This document shows positions 31,062 to 44,522 of a DNA stretch of 64,000 nucleotides, one piece after another; the stretch's first letter is position 1, and each line of letters opens with the position of its first letter. The notes beneath the pieces are model-generated. The model saw nothing but the letters and a program-made list of their open reading frames with translations, was not told the DNA's origin and made no database searches. Both the position numbers and the translations under genes were made by a program. Source of the DNA: Erigeron canadensis (Eukaryota; Streptophyta; Magnoliopsida; Asterales; Asteraceae); contig NC_057766.1 in assembly GCF_010389155.1 (NCBI RefSeq), positions 35,473,516 through 35,537,515 of the forward strand. The letters run 5' to 3'.

Positions 31062-34000
31062 TTTGATTGATTACTGATTATGTGAGTTTTCCTCTGTGGT
31101 CCTATATAGTTGGCCAAAAAAGTCGATCGACATGTGGTCACATAATACATTAAATATGAAGCTCGTTTTCAATTTTCCACATAAATAAGTAAGTAGATCA
31201 AACACATAGCTAGTGATATTTTCCCAAACTTAAAACGGTCGAGTGAATAAAAAATAATGTGTACTAATTAGCGTCAAAGATGTTCAGTAACATGTTTTTT
31301 TACCCAATTTTAGATAGTTAGCCGGTTAATTAACATCCGGTATCGTATACATGAAACATTATTTTTTACTCAATTCTAGATATAGTTAGCCGGTTAGCAG
31401 CCTGTTCTCGTCACATGCATACAATGAATATTTAATAGTTTGTTACACACAATGCATATTTGTGCATAACTTGTTATATTTTGAGACATTAATCCTAAAT
31501 TTACAAAAAAATCAATTAATAATTGGCTAACTATCTAACCAGTAAAAAATTAGACAGAAAAAAAGTTGCATATACGCAATGAAAATATATATTTGAATTA
31601 AGTTTAGTACAAGCTACGTACGTTAATGTATAGTTACTTATGGTTTGTTGCACTAATTTCAACGTATAATATATATTTAAACATGCAAATAAGACGAGTT
31701 TTGTTAATCTGCAGTAAAACAGCGTAGCATTTTAAATTCAATTTTATAGATGATATCTATCTTATAACCTCTATCATAGTTTAAAAGACTCTAATTAAAA
31801 AAACTTATAGAACAAGTTTTAACCTTAAAGATTATGCAGAAAATGTTCATGAATGTTTGATGGCTAGTTCGGGTTCTTAAAAAAGAGGCAATTCCTCTTA
31901 ATTTTGGTCAAATCCGTGATTATAAAGTATGGCAAACACCTTCAAATATTTTTGTTGTGCACGACTCATTTGAAGACTTCATCACGATTACATGTCATGC
32001 GTTGTTACTTGTTAATATGTAGATAAGAATGAAAATAGTTAACCAATATATGTAATAAAACGACAAACAAATGTCAAATCTTGATTCATGCAAAAAGTCC
32101 ACAATCATATCAACAAGAAAGTAAAACACCACTCACGTAATTAAGCGCAATGGTCCTTTCTACCATTAGTCGCTACGTACTTGTTTTCATCAGAAAAAAT
32201 ATCCTTGGCTATTTTTCAAATTAACATTAGTTTTATACAACACCTTCGTTATATCACTAATCAATCGCTATCGCTATCACTTTTTTGAGACTCACTAGTC
32301 AATCATAAACTGATCGAGAGAAGAAAAAAACCGTTCGTTGTTAGCCACATGAGTCTCTGAAAGCCACCATGGGTCACACACAATAGTGTGGGCTCGTGAT
32401 CAGCATGACAGCACCTAAACCACCAATCTCACGAAATCCGTTACTACTTGCATTGCTTTGCTATCATTGGTATGAGAAAGATAAACTTGTATACACGTGA
32501 CATAATTAGCAAAAGTACGTACGTGTTGGTCCCCTTTGGAAACAAAAACTTGTGGATATATATAATGTCATTTTTTAAAGTTTTAAGTGTCACTTATACG
32601 AACAACTTAATGGTATAAGAACATCGTTAATATGCATAAAACTAACTCTTGGGAGGTCCCTTAATTGCCATATCTAATGCCAAATCATCATTAAACACAT
32701 TTAAAGTTCCGTCCTTCAATTCTATTGTTTCTTATAAACATTGATTCATCCGATTCACATACAGCCACCTAACGTTTTGGCTTAACTTTAAAACTTTCAA
32801 ACTAATTTGTCAATCATGATATACTCATAAGCCAGAAAATATATTAAAAGAAAAAAAAAAAGAAAAAGAATATATAGTTTTCTCACTTAAGCTATTCTTT
32901 TATTTCGTCATGACAAAGACAACGGTAGATACAAGTTAGAGGATTGAGCAATTTTTTAACTTGCCAATGAATGGCGCCCAAGTTATACAACTCTTTTACA
33001 ATATCCATTAGGACCATTACTAATAGTGATTGTGTGTGAAGAGTGGCTGACCCAGCCCAAGGGTACATGTGCGAATTTAGATAATATGATTTTGTTTAAA
33101 TATGATCAAATGTACTAAATTGAAGCAAATAGTAAATGAACCAGATTTAATCATTTAGAATCTCATGCTATTTGGTCATGGGTGTACCATTGTGTAATTG
33201 AGTGTGATACTGGCCGGTTACCCGAACAATTCACGCCTCATGGTGCTTGGTATTTCTATCGTATGTTTATGAATATCACATCTTATTAATTTAATCAAAA
33301 ATACATAATAGCGTGATGATTACAACATTAACACCAAGGGATGATAAACAATAATCACCACGATTTGTGAATTGTATCTCCATTGTAAGCAGTAACCACT
33401 AAGCACGGTTTATCGTCTTGCGGTCGTGAATGTTGTGATCGCTATTATGTATTTCTATTGTATAATTTTGATTAATCTAACATGTGATATTCATATTACC
33501 AACACTCACTAATCGCTTTAATACACAAGGCTTTAGATAGTCTTTTAGTTATAAATTTTTGGATTAATCACCCCCGGATTATAACATGGTTCAAAGGGTG
33601 TGAACTCACCAAAAAGATGACCCATCATCATCACAATGATGCCTTTCTCCTCCTCCTTGTTGGACTTTATACCCCTGCAATTATTGCCAACCCAATTTGC
33701 CTTACTTTTATCAAACCAAACCAAACCAACATTACAAAGTATATACCATATATATATATATATAAACAAAATCACACTGAACAGATTTACAAATTCACAA
33801 AAAACAGGCTACATTACATTATATCTTACATTATCAAAATTATATACTGTATAAAACAAACACTGAGCAAATTCACAAATATATAAGAAAAACTCATTTC
33901 AAATTCATATCAAAATTATCATGAATTTACATTCATTAATTAACAACCACCAATTCACCAAACTAATTAATTAACCAAACATAAAATCAACAAATTACTT

Positions 34001-34125
34001 AACCAAAAACCGGTTACTTTCTGTTGATCATCATCAAAATAACAATGATAACAATAATAATCTGTAGAAAATTATATATTTAAAAAGAAAAAAAAAACAA
34101 AGTGTCAGTGTTAAAAATGGTGAAA
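31062..34125. other. AT-rich intergenic stretch downstream of the S40-like gene
   Basis: Nothing gene-like was recognised. A short direct duplication at about 31296-31400 repeats AGATAGTTAGCCGGTTA-like sequence. The last part, near 34100, should contain the 3' end of the S40-like transcript. Confidence 0.45.
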
Positions 34126-34608
34126 TTAATCCTGAAATCCAGTAATCTCAAAAATAGCATTCCGAACTCTACTTAAATCTCTTCCTTTCAAAGTCCGTCC
34201 AATTCCTTCATGAACGGAAAACGACGCCATTCTCGTTCTCGCCAAAAACTCATGCGGCGGAATCCGATCTTCACCGGAGTTATTATTATAATCATCATCC
34301 GTGAAATCATCGTCGTCGCTGTTCCGATTCTCAGTGTAATCCTGTTTCAGTATCTTAGACCAGTCCGGTACACTCACCGGAAGTGACGACGCCGTTCCGC
34401 CGACCGGTGATCGTTTCTTCGCCGACGACGAGCGTTTGCTGATCCGTGACGTCGGAACGGTTTTCCGGATTTCTGGAGAAACTGATACGTTGTAGATATC
34501 GGATTCGTCGAGTTCAAAATCGGATGATCCGTTTGAAGAGTGGATTTCGGATGTGAAGAAACGGAAGTTCGGTGTGTGAAAGTAGGATTTTGATGCTGTT
34601 GTTGCCAT
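34126..34608 (-). CDS. S40-like senescence regulator (DUF584), 160 aa
   Basis: A single exon encodes 160 residues. The N-terminal half is Ser-rich and variable. The middle contains [12 protein letters not shown]. An acidic linker (about residues 95-112, NSDDDDF...) leads to the conserved C-terminal block: [34 protein letters not shown] and the terminal GFQD. This block defines the plant S40/DUF584 family, nuclear proteins linked to leaf senescence and stress in barley and Arabidopsis. The length is in the family's range and the frame is undamaged. The start is the first ATG after a leader of about 100 bp. Neighbours are transposon-derived or empty, so the gene stands alone. Confidence 0.93.
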   Translation of the reverse strand: MATTASKSYFHTPNFRFFTSEIHSSNGSSDFELDESDIYNVSVSPEIRKTVPTSRISKRSSSAKKRSPVGGTASSLPVSVPDWSKILKQDYTENRNSDDDDFTDDDYNNNSGEDRIPPHEFLARTRMASFSVHEGIGRTLKGRDLSRVRNAIFEITGFQD

Positions 34609-34750
34609 TGTGATTCAATATATGATTATTATGTGTATATAGATGTAGATAGATATATGGTTTTCTATCTCTATAATTTCTCTCTTTTTGGTAATTTGAT
34701 TTTTTTGATAGTTGATGTAGCGAATGATGGTTTTGTGATGCTTTTATAGA
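34609..34750 (-). promoter_or_regulatory. S40-like gene promoter core and leader
   Basis: On the minus strand a TATA-like TATAAAAG lies at 34741-34748, about 135 bp upstream of the ATG. A leader with CT-rich patches follows (the plus strand shows the matching GA/AG complement near 34660-34690). The spacing gives a leader of roughly 100 bp, normal for a plant gene. Confidence 0.6.
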
Positions 34751-37024
34751 GGTTGTTTAACTTAAGTGGATAATGCTCCCTATTTATTTTCTATTTTTTT
34801 AATCTATATCTCATTTTTTGAGGTTTATTTTACTTTAAATTTATATATTAAATAATGATAAGGATAATCGTTTACGTTTTGTTTTATGACTTTGCGCGTT
34901 CAAAAAAGTCCCACCTGGATACTAAAATTTCCCAGAAAATTTACATGTTAAATCTAAATGCAAAGGAATTTTCGCTAATTGGAGTTGAGACGAGTCTTTA
35001 ATTACTTTAAATGCATGTAATTTAACCGGTTGTTTCGTAATTCATTCTTGGTTTTTTTATTTGATTGTTCCAAAATTAATTAATGTTTTTTGAAAACAAT
35101 AAATATAACATTATGTTAATGTTAATATATTCATTATTATAAATAAATTGTAATGATTTAATTTAATGTAATTTTGAAAACTCTTTTTTCCCCGACGAAC
35201 ACTCCGATTCTTTTACAATGTATGTTTTACAATGTATCTATCAATAATAAGGACCCAATTCATCCGAAATTACATATTATTAACTATTATTTTTATTTTT
35301 TATATATAAAGAAAGTAGATCTCTAGAAATTTACAACTACTTTACTAAACGTTATCTACTTCGTGGTAACTTCATAAAGTTTTTCCGCGTAATATCCTAG
35401 GCATGTATTTGCATCTATCCAGATTTAATTACTGTCTTGCTATGTCATTGGATCAATTTGGTCCCCGCTCTATATTTACCTTAACTTATCCAAATCACAT
35501 ATACATTCATCAGGACACGTGTCACGCTTAGCAACCTTTATATTTTGGTTTACTATGTAAAAATGTAATAAAATAAATAAGAACATCGTTTTCAAATGTT
35601 TTTGTCGCGACTCGAGGATGCGTGAGGGGCTTAATCTGGTCTTTGAGGTGCATAGAATTTAGTGGTCCCCATTATCGGATAAAATGAGATGAAGACACGT
35701 GTTAAATTGATAAATGTGCCATGTGGATGCGTAAGATGGGTTACCATTGCAAAAGACACGTGAAGTGAGTCCCATTGGGTTTGTGGGTTTTATTTGTGAC
35801 AGCTGCTGATCATCTTACTAAGATTTAAAATCAATTAAATTAAAAGTTTTCTCAAATACGCCACAACAACAATCGTCATCCGAAATGGATCGCCCGTCTC
35901 ATGCCAAAATCATCCACTCTTTTGTTTATAGCGATTGATTTTCAACACATTTGGCATGGGCTCGATTCAAGGTGGTCCAGTTTTGCATTCGATGTCGTCA
36001 TTTAGCAGTGTGTTTGGTATAGTATGGACTCTTTGATGTGGGCATTAACGTCCTAAAGTCATTCGGCATCCATTGTTTTTCCGTTTCTTTTTCATTCATT
36101 TCATACACAAACGTTAACTGTACATAGTAAATTTGTTTCCGTGAATGTATAAACGTTGTTCTATTTATAATTTTTATATATAAACTACCTTAAATGTCAG
36201 ATATTGAACTTTGAATCTCGATTAAATGAAGTAATCTTATATCGAAAAATATATAGCTAGTTAAATAAAAGATGTCATGAGTCGGCATATATATATATTG
36301 TCTTGAATAACAATAGTGAACGTGGATGAGTAACTAAAGTAATATGACATATATTGATGTAATCTCTTTGGATTGTCATGGATGAAGTTACCAACTTACC
36401 ATATATGATGATGTTATCTATCTGCGTAAAGATTAACAAACTTATAACTTGAACGATTCAAATAATGAAAAAGAGAGGAAGAGTTTTGTGTTTCATTGTT
36501 TATATGAACGAATACATACAACTTTAAGTTGTATTTGCATTATTATGTTTCAATTCCGTTAATAATAACATCATTTGTTTTTTTCGTTGACATATTAGCA
36601 TGTGTCATTACTCATTAGTTTGAATTATGTGTAACATATTTTAATGCAAATATTCTTTTCTTAAGACTCGGGGCACTAGACTTACGGGCTAATTTTTTAG
36701 TAGTGTTTTGTCAACGAATCTTTTAGTCTGTCCTAATTATAAGGATTATAATTATGAGATTCTAAAGAATGAAAATGAACGAGGTGTCTTTCCTTAGGAA
36801 TAATTAACCAAAATGGTACTGCAACAAATATTATTGCATCATTTCATACTTATAAAATAGTTTGGAACAGTTTTGCAGGGTTTATTTATTTTATTTTTTA
36901 AAAAGAAGTAGCCTTCTCACTTGTGGTTGCTCACTAATTGAAGTCTCGAAGATGAATTAATGATTGTAATGTTGTAAGGTACAAGATGACATCATATACA
37001 TTGTTTGATACTCCATTCATCTAT
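34751..37024. other. Intergenic stretch upstream of the S40-like gene
   Basis: Distal promoter and intergenic DNA. ACGTG cores occur near 35517, 35697 and 35759, the type bound by bZIP factors, but short motifs like these also arise by chance. No gene or repeat was recognised. Confidence 0.4.
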
Positions 37025-37550
37025 CACCACAACAAAAATATTAATTATTTATATTTATTTCTTTACATATTTAAAAAGTGTGAAAGAAATATGTTAATTT
37101 GTTTGCATTTAAAATTATACAAAAAAAGTTCACATTATAAATGTGAAAAAGTTAAAAAATTATTTTTTTTTTCACAAGTATAAATGTATAAACAAAATGT
37201 TAACACATAAAAGTGTAAAAATATGTCAAACATTTTCACACTTAAAAGTGTGAGAGCTAATTTGTCACACTCAAATTCCTCGCGCTTCCTCTTGTGTGAC
37301 GAAATTTGGTATCACAAATTACTTCCACACTTTTAAGTGTGAACAATTATATAGTTTTACACACTTAAAAATGTGAAAATTTTATTTTCACATATATAAT
37401 TATGAAAAGATTTTTATTCTTTAACTTTATTCACACTTTTAAATGTGAATTTTTCACACATTTATAAGTGTGAACGAATTAACAATTTTTTTAATATTTT
37501 TAAAAAATGTAAAGAAATGAGTGTTAACAAATAACATATTTGTTGTAGTG
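37025..37550. mobile_element. Non-autonomous CACTA transposon
   Basis: The ends are CACCACAACAAAAATATT on the left and CACTACAACAAATATGTT read inward from the right. The interior is filled with subterminal repeats of the CACACTTTTAAGTGTG type in both orientations. These are the hallmarks of CACTA elements. The flanking trinucleotides are TAT and TAA, so the 3-bp target duplication is imperfect. No transposase is encoded; the element is 526 bp long. Confidence 0.8.
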
Positions 37551-38016
37551 TAAACTTTAGTTAATTAGTTTCCCTACAATACAAATATGAGTTAAATCTA
37601 CGATATAAGCCACTCCTTGAAACCCACTTTTAAAATGAAAGTCTCAACAAGTCATGATGTAATTTTAGAAGATTAATTAATTAGTTAGTTATCAACTTAT
37701 CATTATCTTTTTTTTACAAATCCATATCCTATTCATAATGTTATAATACTAATTATCATATAAAAATAAGAAGATGGTTGTTTAAATTGGATCCTCCTAC
37801 TTCAATACTTAGTCATTTGTTAAGGAAAATAGGGCAAGTTTGTGCTTGACAAGAATTGAATCCTGCCTAGAAAAATAAAACTCAGATGTCTTTATTAATT
37901 AACACTTTTGTCACTAGAGACTAAAGTGATCAAAAGGTCTAACCTCATATTTTGCAAAACTAGAGTTTTTTTTCTATCTTAGATATAATCTGAAAACAGT
38001 CTTTTTACATGGTCAT
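37551..38016. other. AT-rich intergenic stretch
   Basis: Nothing recognised. Confidence 0.4.
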
Positions 38017-38085
38017 GGTAGGGGTAAGACTGTCTAAATCTTAACTTCTCTCTTACACCGTCGAGATATTGGGACAGAAAATCCG
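38017..38085 (+). mobile_element. Fragment of the Au-like SINE (plus)
   Basis: AAGACTGTCTAAATCTTAAC, then TTACACCGTCGAGATATTGGG, match the 3' half of the SINE at 24478. The tRNA-derived head is absent. Confidence 0.65.
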
Positions 38086-39803
38086 TAAAAAACAACATTG
38101 GGTGTGTACTATTTTTAAACTCAAAGACTTCTTAAGTTCTCTCCAATTTTGGATTTTACGTCTTACTTTGAAATTACTTTCTTATTTTGATGGGTGTCGT
38201 TTCCTTCTACACTTCACATTTTATTGGTTTCTACTCGTTAGCAAATTAAAGTTTAGTCTAAATATCGGGGGTATAATATTGTCGGAAGGTTGCGAACAAA
38301 AATAATGTTTTTTTTTTTTTACCTTCCAAGTGCTGTGTAGTGCAATGATCCATTTCCGCCGAAGCCAACAAAGCTTGCATGATGCGTGTGATTGATTTAT
38401 TTTTTGGATGATTAATTTGTTTTCGTTGTATTATATTTTTCATGAAATTTTTTTATAAGGTAATCGTGGCTCTCGTTACAACGAACAAATTACATCCCTT
38501 TGAGATATTTTTAAGGCCAATTAGTCCCTAGCTACAGCGCTAGCTTCCCAAAGTCCTTGTTTGACGTACTCACCGGCCACTAAGAAGTTAGAACTCGATC
38601 ATCATTTATGATTTATGGAATTTTTGGATCCCCAAGAAGGTTAACAAATGCGTTTGGAGACCCCCACCTCTCGGCTTGTCGATCTTCTCATTTGACATGA
38701 CCGTCCGGAGATAGGAGTCCACGCGTCTACGTAATGTTTATTTGTGTCAATAAATGAGGATGGATCGGCTTTTAACAACATTGTCATGGTATTCGATCCA
38801 AGAGATGCAATATTGCCTTAGAACCATAAGTTGGTGGAAGGTCGCTGATGCAAATTCCTATTCGGTTTTATCGATCAAAGGATAATGATGTATTTTTTCA
38901 ATTAACTTTGCGTTCGTTCCTACCCAAATTGGTCATCCTAGCTATTATGAGAATACGTACATCTATATACTTAATTAATTAATCCCATATCCTACCCTAT
39001 CCCATTTTGCTTCAGGTCCTACTAAACGTAAATATGTCTATCGAAAAATTAATAACGCTACACATAGAGGAGGCACCACCCTACCATTCCAACATCTAAT
39101 GATATTTATTACCTTGGGATCCCTTAAGTTTATGAATTTTTTGTATTTTCCTTTACTCGCATATGTATTACTATTACTATACTAATTAATAAATTGCATC
39201 CAATGATACCAAGCTAATAAGAGATTAAACCTTGGTTTCTATTCAAATGTCAAGGACATCTATCAAATAGGGTAGACTCACTTTGACGTTTATGGTTTAA
39301 ATTTATGAAATGCCAACAAGTGATTCATAATTGATACCCGGAATAGACAAGTAATGAACTAATTCTATTTCTATTCTTTAATGCTATTACGCACAAAATT
39401 TCTAATCCTTAACCGATAAAATAATACTATATTTTTTTTTATTTTTTTGATACTTCTAGTATAATTATCATAAATTATATATATTTATAGTCCTAATACC
39501 TGTACGATGTACGGTACCTATATAGATGTATCATAAATAAATTCGAATATGACTCATAGATGATTCGTAAGTATGAAATAAATTGTGGTTAAAGTAAACT
39601 GATTATCGAATCTAAGTTATAATAAACAATAATGATAAATATAATATATGTTTAGTTAAAGATTTTGATTTACATTAATTTTTTACAATCACATCAAAAT
39701 CAGAACTTGTAAGCATAGTAGATAACGGTAACTAACCTTGTAATTTTGGATCGTAAACTCAAGTTTTTGAAGTCTTCATGTTTATAACTTATTATAAGTA
39801 ATA
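38086..39803. other. AT-rich intergenic stretch
   Basis: Frames of 61-78 codons here lack motifs. Nothing else recognised. Confidence 0.4.
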
Positions 39804-40460
39804 TCTACCAATATACTAAAACATAATTGAGGTATTATATAATCGACACATGGCGTATTAAATATAGAATTAAAAAAACTAATTTAATATAAAGTAGGTA
39901 AATTAAAATGACATGTATCGATAAAAAATTACAACACTTGTCGTTTTAAAAACATTTCAATCCTCTTTTATTTATTGTTAGATAATCTAAATCAGATAAG
40001 TTATATTACGTCTTTAAATATGTATAAAATTTACATTGAGTTAATAAGTTGATGAAATATTATTGATTTAACCTTAAAAAATAACTTTTGCCAAAAACAA
40101 TTAATTGGAGTTTTCATGTTCATAGCTAGTATTGATTATAATTCCAAATTATTAAAAAACAAATTTCAATAGATATGTATTGGAATTTAAATAGTAATAA
40201 ACAATATATGTTTCTCTCTCTATATATAATTATATACATAATTTGCTTTTAAGAGATACCTTGCTAAAAAAAATCCAAACGATAGTTTTTTTTTTTGAAT
40301 TAGAATATATTGCTAATTATTATATAAGGTAAGTAGTAACTAATTAAGACTTTTAATTTGATTTAATTAAGAATACTAAAAGGACACTTGTCGCTCAAGT
40401 AATTAATACGCCATGTGTCGATTAAATAATACCTCAATCTTGTTTTAGTTTATTGGTAAA
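39804..40460. mobile_element. Inverted pair of family-2 Helitron ends
   Basis: The left end TCTACCAATATACTAAAACA (plus) and the right end TTTACCAATAAACTAAAACA (read on the minus strand) are followed by GAGGTATTATNTAATCGACACATGGCGTATTA on both strands. This gives inverted arms of about 70 bp. The sequence matches the 5' end of the Helitrons at 3038 and 49465. Either two copies sit tail to tail, or the structure moves as a foldback element. Confidence 0.6.
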
Positions 40461-40594
40461 TATCTGAACATTTTTAATTTTTCCATAAGACTTTGATAAT
40501 CGACCTAAGAGAAAATTGAAGTTTTCTGACCTCTCTCCTGTGTTGCATTTACCAAGATGCCAACATGTTATATCATTTTGAAACATCATGCTAC

Positions 40595-40910
40595 TTCTCA
40601 TTATAGCTTAGTGGTTGAGCACCAGCTTTGTATGTTGGAGGTCTCAAGTTCGAGACATGGGAAAGACATTTGAGAGAATTTCACAATAAAGTCCTCCAGT
40701 GAAGCAGGTTCGAGTCCTGCAAAGGGGGGGCATGGTTTTTTAACAATTAAATGTCATGTCTTCGGACGGTTTAGTTGGGAGTTTCTCCTCCTACTAGGTA
40801 TTGAGGATTTGAGGGTGAGGGGATCTCTAGCGCGGACCTGGTTAAGACAACGTAAGCTACATCTTCTATTGCGAGCAAATGATCCACACCTTTCAAGAAA
40901 AACTTTTTTG
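40595..40910 (+). mobile_element. tRNA-derived SINE (plus)
   Basis: A perfect A box TAGCTTAGTGG lies at 40604-40614. A first B-box-like AGTTCGAGAC lies at about 40648, and a second, perfect GGTTCGAGTCC at 40707-40717. The body continues to about 40905. It differs from the Au-like SINE in its body. Two B boxes suggest a composite or dimeric origin. It is too long and too poorly folded to be a tRNA gene. Confidence 0.6.
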
Positions 40911-42264
40911 AAAGGTTATGAATAGTTTTATATATATCAAAGACTTTTTATTTTATAATCTCGTAGCGTTTAAATAGTTCGATTTTATTAATAAAACTTT
41001 GAACTGATCAACTTAAAAACCTATCATAATATATATTACAAATTTATATTTCATCCAACAAATTTTTTTTAGAGATAATAAAAAGGACATTACAACCTGA
41101 TGATAATCTGAAAGTTTTCTTACGACACTAAAAACATGAACACATTAATTATTTCTTTGCAAACCAAATCAATTAATAAATAATACTATTTACCCAATAA
41201 TGATGCAGGTGGAATATTTTGTTTTAAAGCCAACATATTGTAAATTCTTTAATAGTACCATATATAATTAATACCCAGATTAAGCTCTTGACAACTATTT
41301 TATTCACTAAACAATTACTTTCCAAGCTATCGATGCATTGGTTCTACTATATTATTATTTTTATCATTATAAAATAATAATCAAGTAGTCTATTTGATCC
41401 CATTCATTAGGTAGAGACATTATTTTACTAGCTAGGAAAAAGCAAACACATTACAACATTATTACTCTATATCTTTCTATAAAATGATACGCAATCTTTA
41501 TATAAGATAATTAACTAATTAAGCACTCTATGCATATTTAATGTATCTTGTGAATCATACTTTATGTTATTATATTATTTTATATCTATATTTATATCGG
41601 GAAAGACATTTTAATAAATAGTTTGGAATTAACATTTTTACGACTAGCGTAAAGCTAGTTTCAATCTCTTTTCTTATTCAACAACTATTTATGTAACTAC
41701 TTTAAAAAATTTTACTAACTACGTAGTTATGTTCTTAGTATGCACGTTCTTTTGATTAATTATTATAACCCTTAATAGTAATTGATAATACATGAATGAA
41801 TCCTTTTAACATCCATTACCTTGTCGATTCTCACTTTATTGATAAAAGATGGAACACATGTTGAAAAGAGCTTGATTATTATTCATTAAATTCTACCTGA
41901 ATCAACCGCGCCAATTTTAAACTTGACTTATATATATATGTTTGATATATAAAACTCAAGTTATTAAAACTAACAAAGGATAAGTGAGTAACAAAACCTT
42001 GGAAATTAATATGTACATTACCATATCAAGTTGTTGCGCGCTATATTGAAATTACCAATTAAAGCCTACTTTACCTTTGGTAAAACCAATCGAGTGACTC
42101 ACCTTTAATGTTTTCGTTGTTAAAAAAAATACACTTTTTTCATACTCTAGTAACATTAAACTCATAATACTTTCAGTTGCCCCTACTTCCTGGACCAAAT
42201 AGCTAGGATACATACCAATGATATGTATGTTACATTTAAAACTACTACTAACAGAATTTACGAG
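40911..42264. other. AT-rich intergenic stretch
   Basis: Nothing recognised. Confidence 0.4.
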
Positions 42265-42577
42265 CATGGTACCTGCGTAATGCTGTGACTGTGGTTGGAA
42301 AGGCGGTCTAGTGGTGATGGTGTCAAATGGTTTGAGTTGATTTAATTGTGATAGTATAAATTTTTAAAATATAAGGGTTTAAAGTGTTAATTATTAGAAT
42401 AAAGGTTTAAAGTGTAAATTAATTCATTAAGATCAAATTTGATATTTTATAAAATCTCTTTTCATAATGGGTGTTTATTAAAGGTAATTCAGTAATTCCG
42501 TATATAACTATTGTGTAATTATTCCTAAAAATTTGAGATGTGATAATTTTTATAAAAGAGTATAAAAGTAATATAGA
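42265..42577 (-). mobile_element. Small Helitron (minus)
   Basis: The minus-strand 5' end is A|TCTATATTACTTTTATACTC at 42577. The 3' end is GCATTACGCAGGTACCATGCTCG next to T. The 3' segment is a mutated form of the GCGCGGGTACC terminus seen at 1736 and 25010. Non-coding. Confidence 0.6.
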
Positions 42578-43029
42578 TGATGTGATATATATGACATGTT
42601 TTTCTGAGATTGAATTTATAACCAAGTATATGGAAACTAGCATGTAATTACTTCTTTCTTTCTTTACAATGTATTATAGCGTCAAACATCTCATGGTCGC
42701 GCTATATGAATGACAGTGGACTAGTGGTCATACATCGTCTTGATTCACTCCACGAATCACTTTATTTATAGGATTGAAACTATTGATATTTGTTTGTACG
42801 AGCATTAAAAAAATATGTTTGTGATAAATAAAATGTAAATATTATATTTATTTAAAATAAATATATCTGAAAGAGTATGACGATTTATACCAATCTGTTA
42901 CATTTATTTAACTGGTAAATTTCGAATAAAAACGTACCTGTCATCGTTAAATGTTGAAGTTTTAACCAAGAGATGGATAAATAGTCAATTATTTAAACCG
43001 GATCAAGCTATCTTATGCCGAGCAACGTG

Positions 43030-43168
43030 ACAAAGGAAAACCCCCATGGGTTGCCCCTAGAACAACTTGGAGATTAACAAGAATAAACTTTGCACTTTGC
43101 AAAATTTGAACTCCTACCTCATGGGAAAGCCCTAATGCCTTACCACTAGATCAGTACCAAATAGTTAC
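43030..43168 (-). mobile_element. tRNA-derived SINE head (minus)
   Basis: On the minus strand, TGATCTAGTGGTAAGGCATTA resembles an A-box region, and GGAGTTCAAATTTTGC sits where a B box should be. The body continues to about 43030. Boundaries are approximate. Confidence 0.45.
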
Positions 43169-43399
43169 ATAATGATTCAGAATTTTAGCTACATGGATGG
43201 TTGAAATTTGTTGAAGAGTTAATTACAAAAATCATCCTAGTGATTTGTCAAACATTATAAGTTTTATTCTTATCTCTCATATATTATGGTTTTGATCATT
43301 AACTTTAGAGCACATTTACAGTTTTGCTCTAAAAAACATTGATATTTTGACCAAAAGTGTTGAATTCTTTAATCAAAGGTGTTGATGATCAAAATTCAA

Positions 43400-44522
43400 A
43401 GATCAAAACTATTTGGTTTGGAGCTTTTAGCAGCTTCAAGCTTCAAACTTTTTAGCAAAAGCTCATGCCTAATAAAAAGTTTCGTTTGGTAAAGAGCTTT
43501 AAGCTTTTAAGTCATTGAAAAACCTCATATTTTCAACGCTTGTATGACTAGCGTTTGTGAAAAGCTACTAGATTTTAAGATGTATATTACTAAAGTAACC
43601 CTCATGATTTAATTAGCGAAGTTCGTTCACATGTCAAGTTGGATTTATGGTACACATAGTCTTACAAGAAACACTTTTGAATTTATCATCATTATCACTT
43701 ATATGCATATAAGGGGAAGAGAGTCATGTAGTGAAAAAACCAACCCTCCAAAATCCCATCAATTATATACCTCTAACTCATTTTTTCTTTTCAACTCTCT
43801 CAATCAACCCTCCTAACCATTTTCCATGGCATTCATCACTTACCCAACCCTCCCAAATTATTTATTAAAGAAACACTCAAAAACTGGTGGTCCATCCTTT
43901 TTCACACTCCAACAACAGGTGGTCCCCTCTCTTTCTCCCTAACCCTGAACGGCTTAAAAGCCCTCCCAACATCAACCCTCTCTCAACCCTCTCTTATGGC
44001 GGCGGTATTCCTTAAAGGGCTAGGCCAACCCGTTGCCAACCCGCCCACCACTCCCTTCCCCCTAAAGAAATATCACTCATAATTCACTATGGGCATGTAG
44101 TATTAAAAAATTATATAATATACCACTTTTAAAGTAATTTGAAATATAAAAAGTAAAGTAACTACTAATGTCGTCTTTTACGAATTTTTGGTCTCAATAC
44201 TGTCTCTGACGGAGGTTGAGATGTAGACAGTCTTACCCCCTCCAGAGGCAAGGGCTCCAACCACTGATTTAACCGATCTGGTTTTAGTAATTTGAAATAT
44301 AAAGCACAATATATTATTATGTTTAGTATTAACTAACTTTTTTTAAATGTCTATTTTTGTCATTTTATATATTTTATTAGAAATTATAGCTGCTTTATCA
44401 AACATTTAAATATATCTAAAAAGCTTTTTGTTATAGGTACTGTTAACAACTACCAGCTTTCAGCTATAGCTAACAGCTAACAGCTACCAACTTGCAGCTA
44501 TTTTTATCAAACATACCCTAAA
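43400..44522. mobile_element. Block of MITE-like sequence with AGCTTTTAGC-type ends
   Basis: The left side reads TTTGGTTTGGAGCTTTTAGC. The right side, read inward, is AGGGTATGTTTGATAAAAAT followed by AGCTGNNAG repeats. Such ends are common in hAT-like MITEs. The middle (about 43820-44060) is a pyrimidine-rich, less AT-rich block with a GGTTGGC/GCCAACC motif, possibly a second element. An inverted SINE fragment lies at 44185-44280. Boundaries and pairing are uncertain. Confidence 0.35.
44185..44280 (-). mobile_element. Internally deleted Au-like SINE (minus)
   Basis: The minus strand reads AAATCAGTGGTTGGAGCCCTTGCCTCTGGAG and then GTAAGACTGTCTACATCTCAACC. These are the head and a body segment of the SINE at 24478, joined by a deletion that removes the B box. 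Confidence 0.65.

Noticed and set aside
37070..37530. CRISPR-like regular repeats
   Set aside because: The short CACACTTTTAAGTGTG units are irregularly spaced and inverted, and lie within a CACTA transposon of a plant genome.
40604..40717. Possible tRNA gene with perfect A and B boxes
   Set aside because: The boxes are about 100 bp apart, no acceptor stem is visible, and SINE-like sequence continues for 200 bp.
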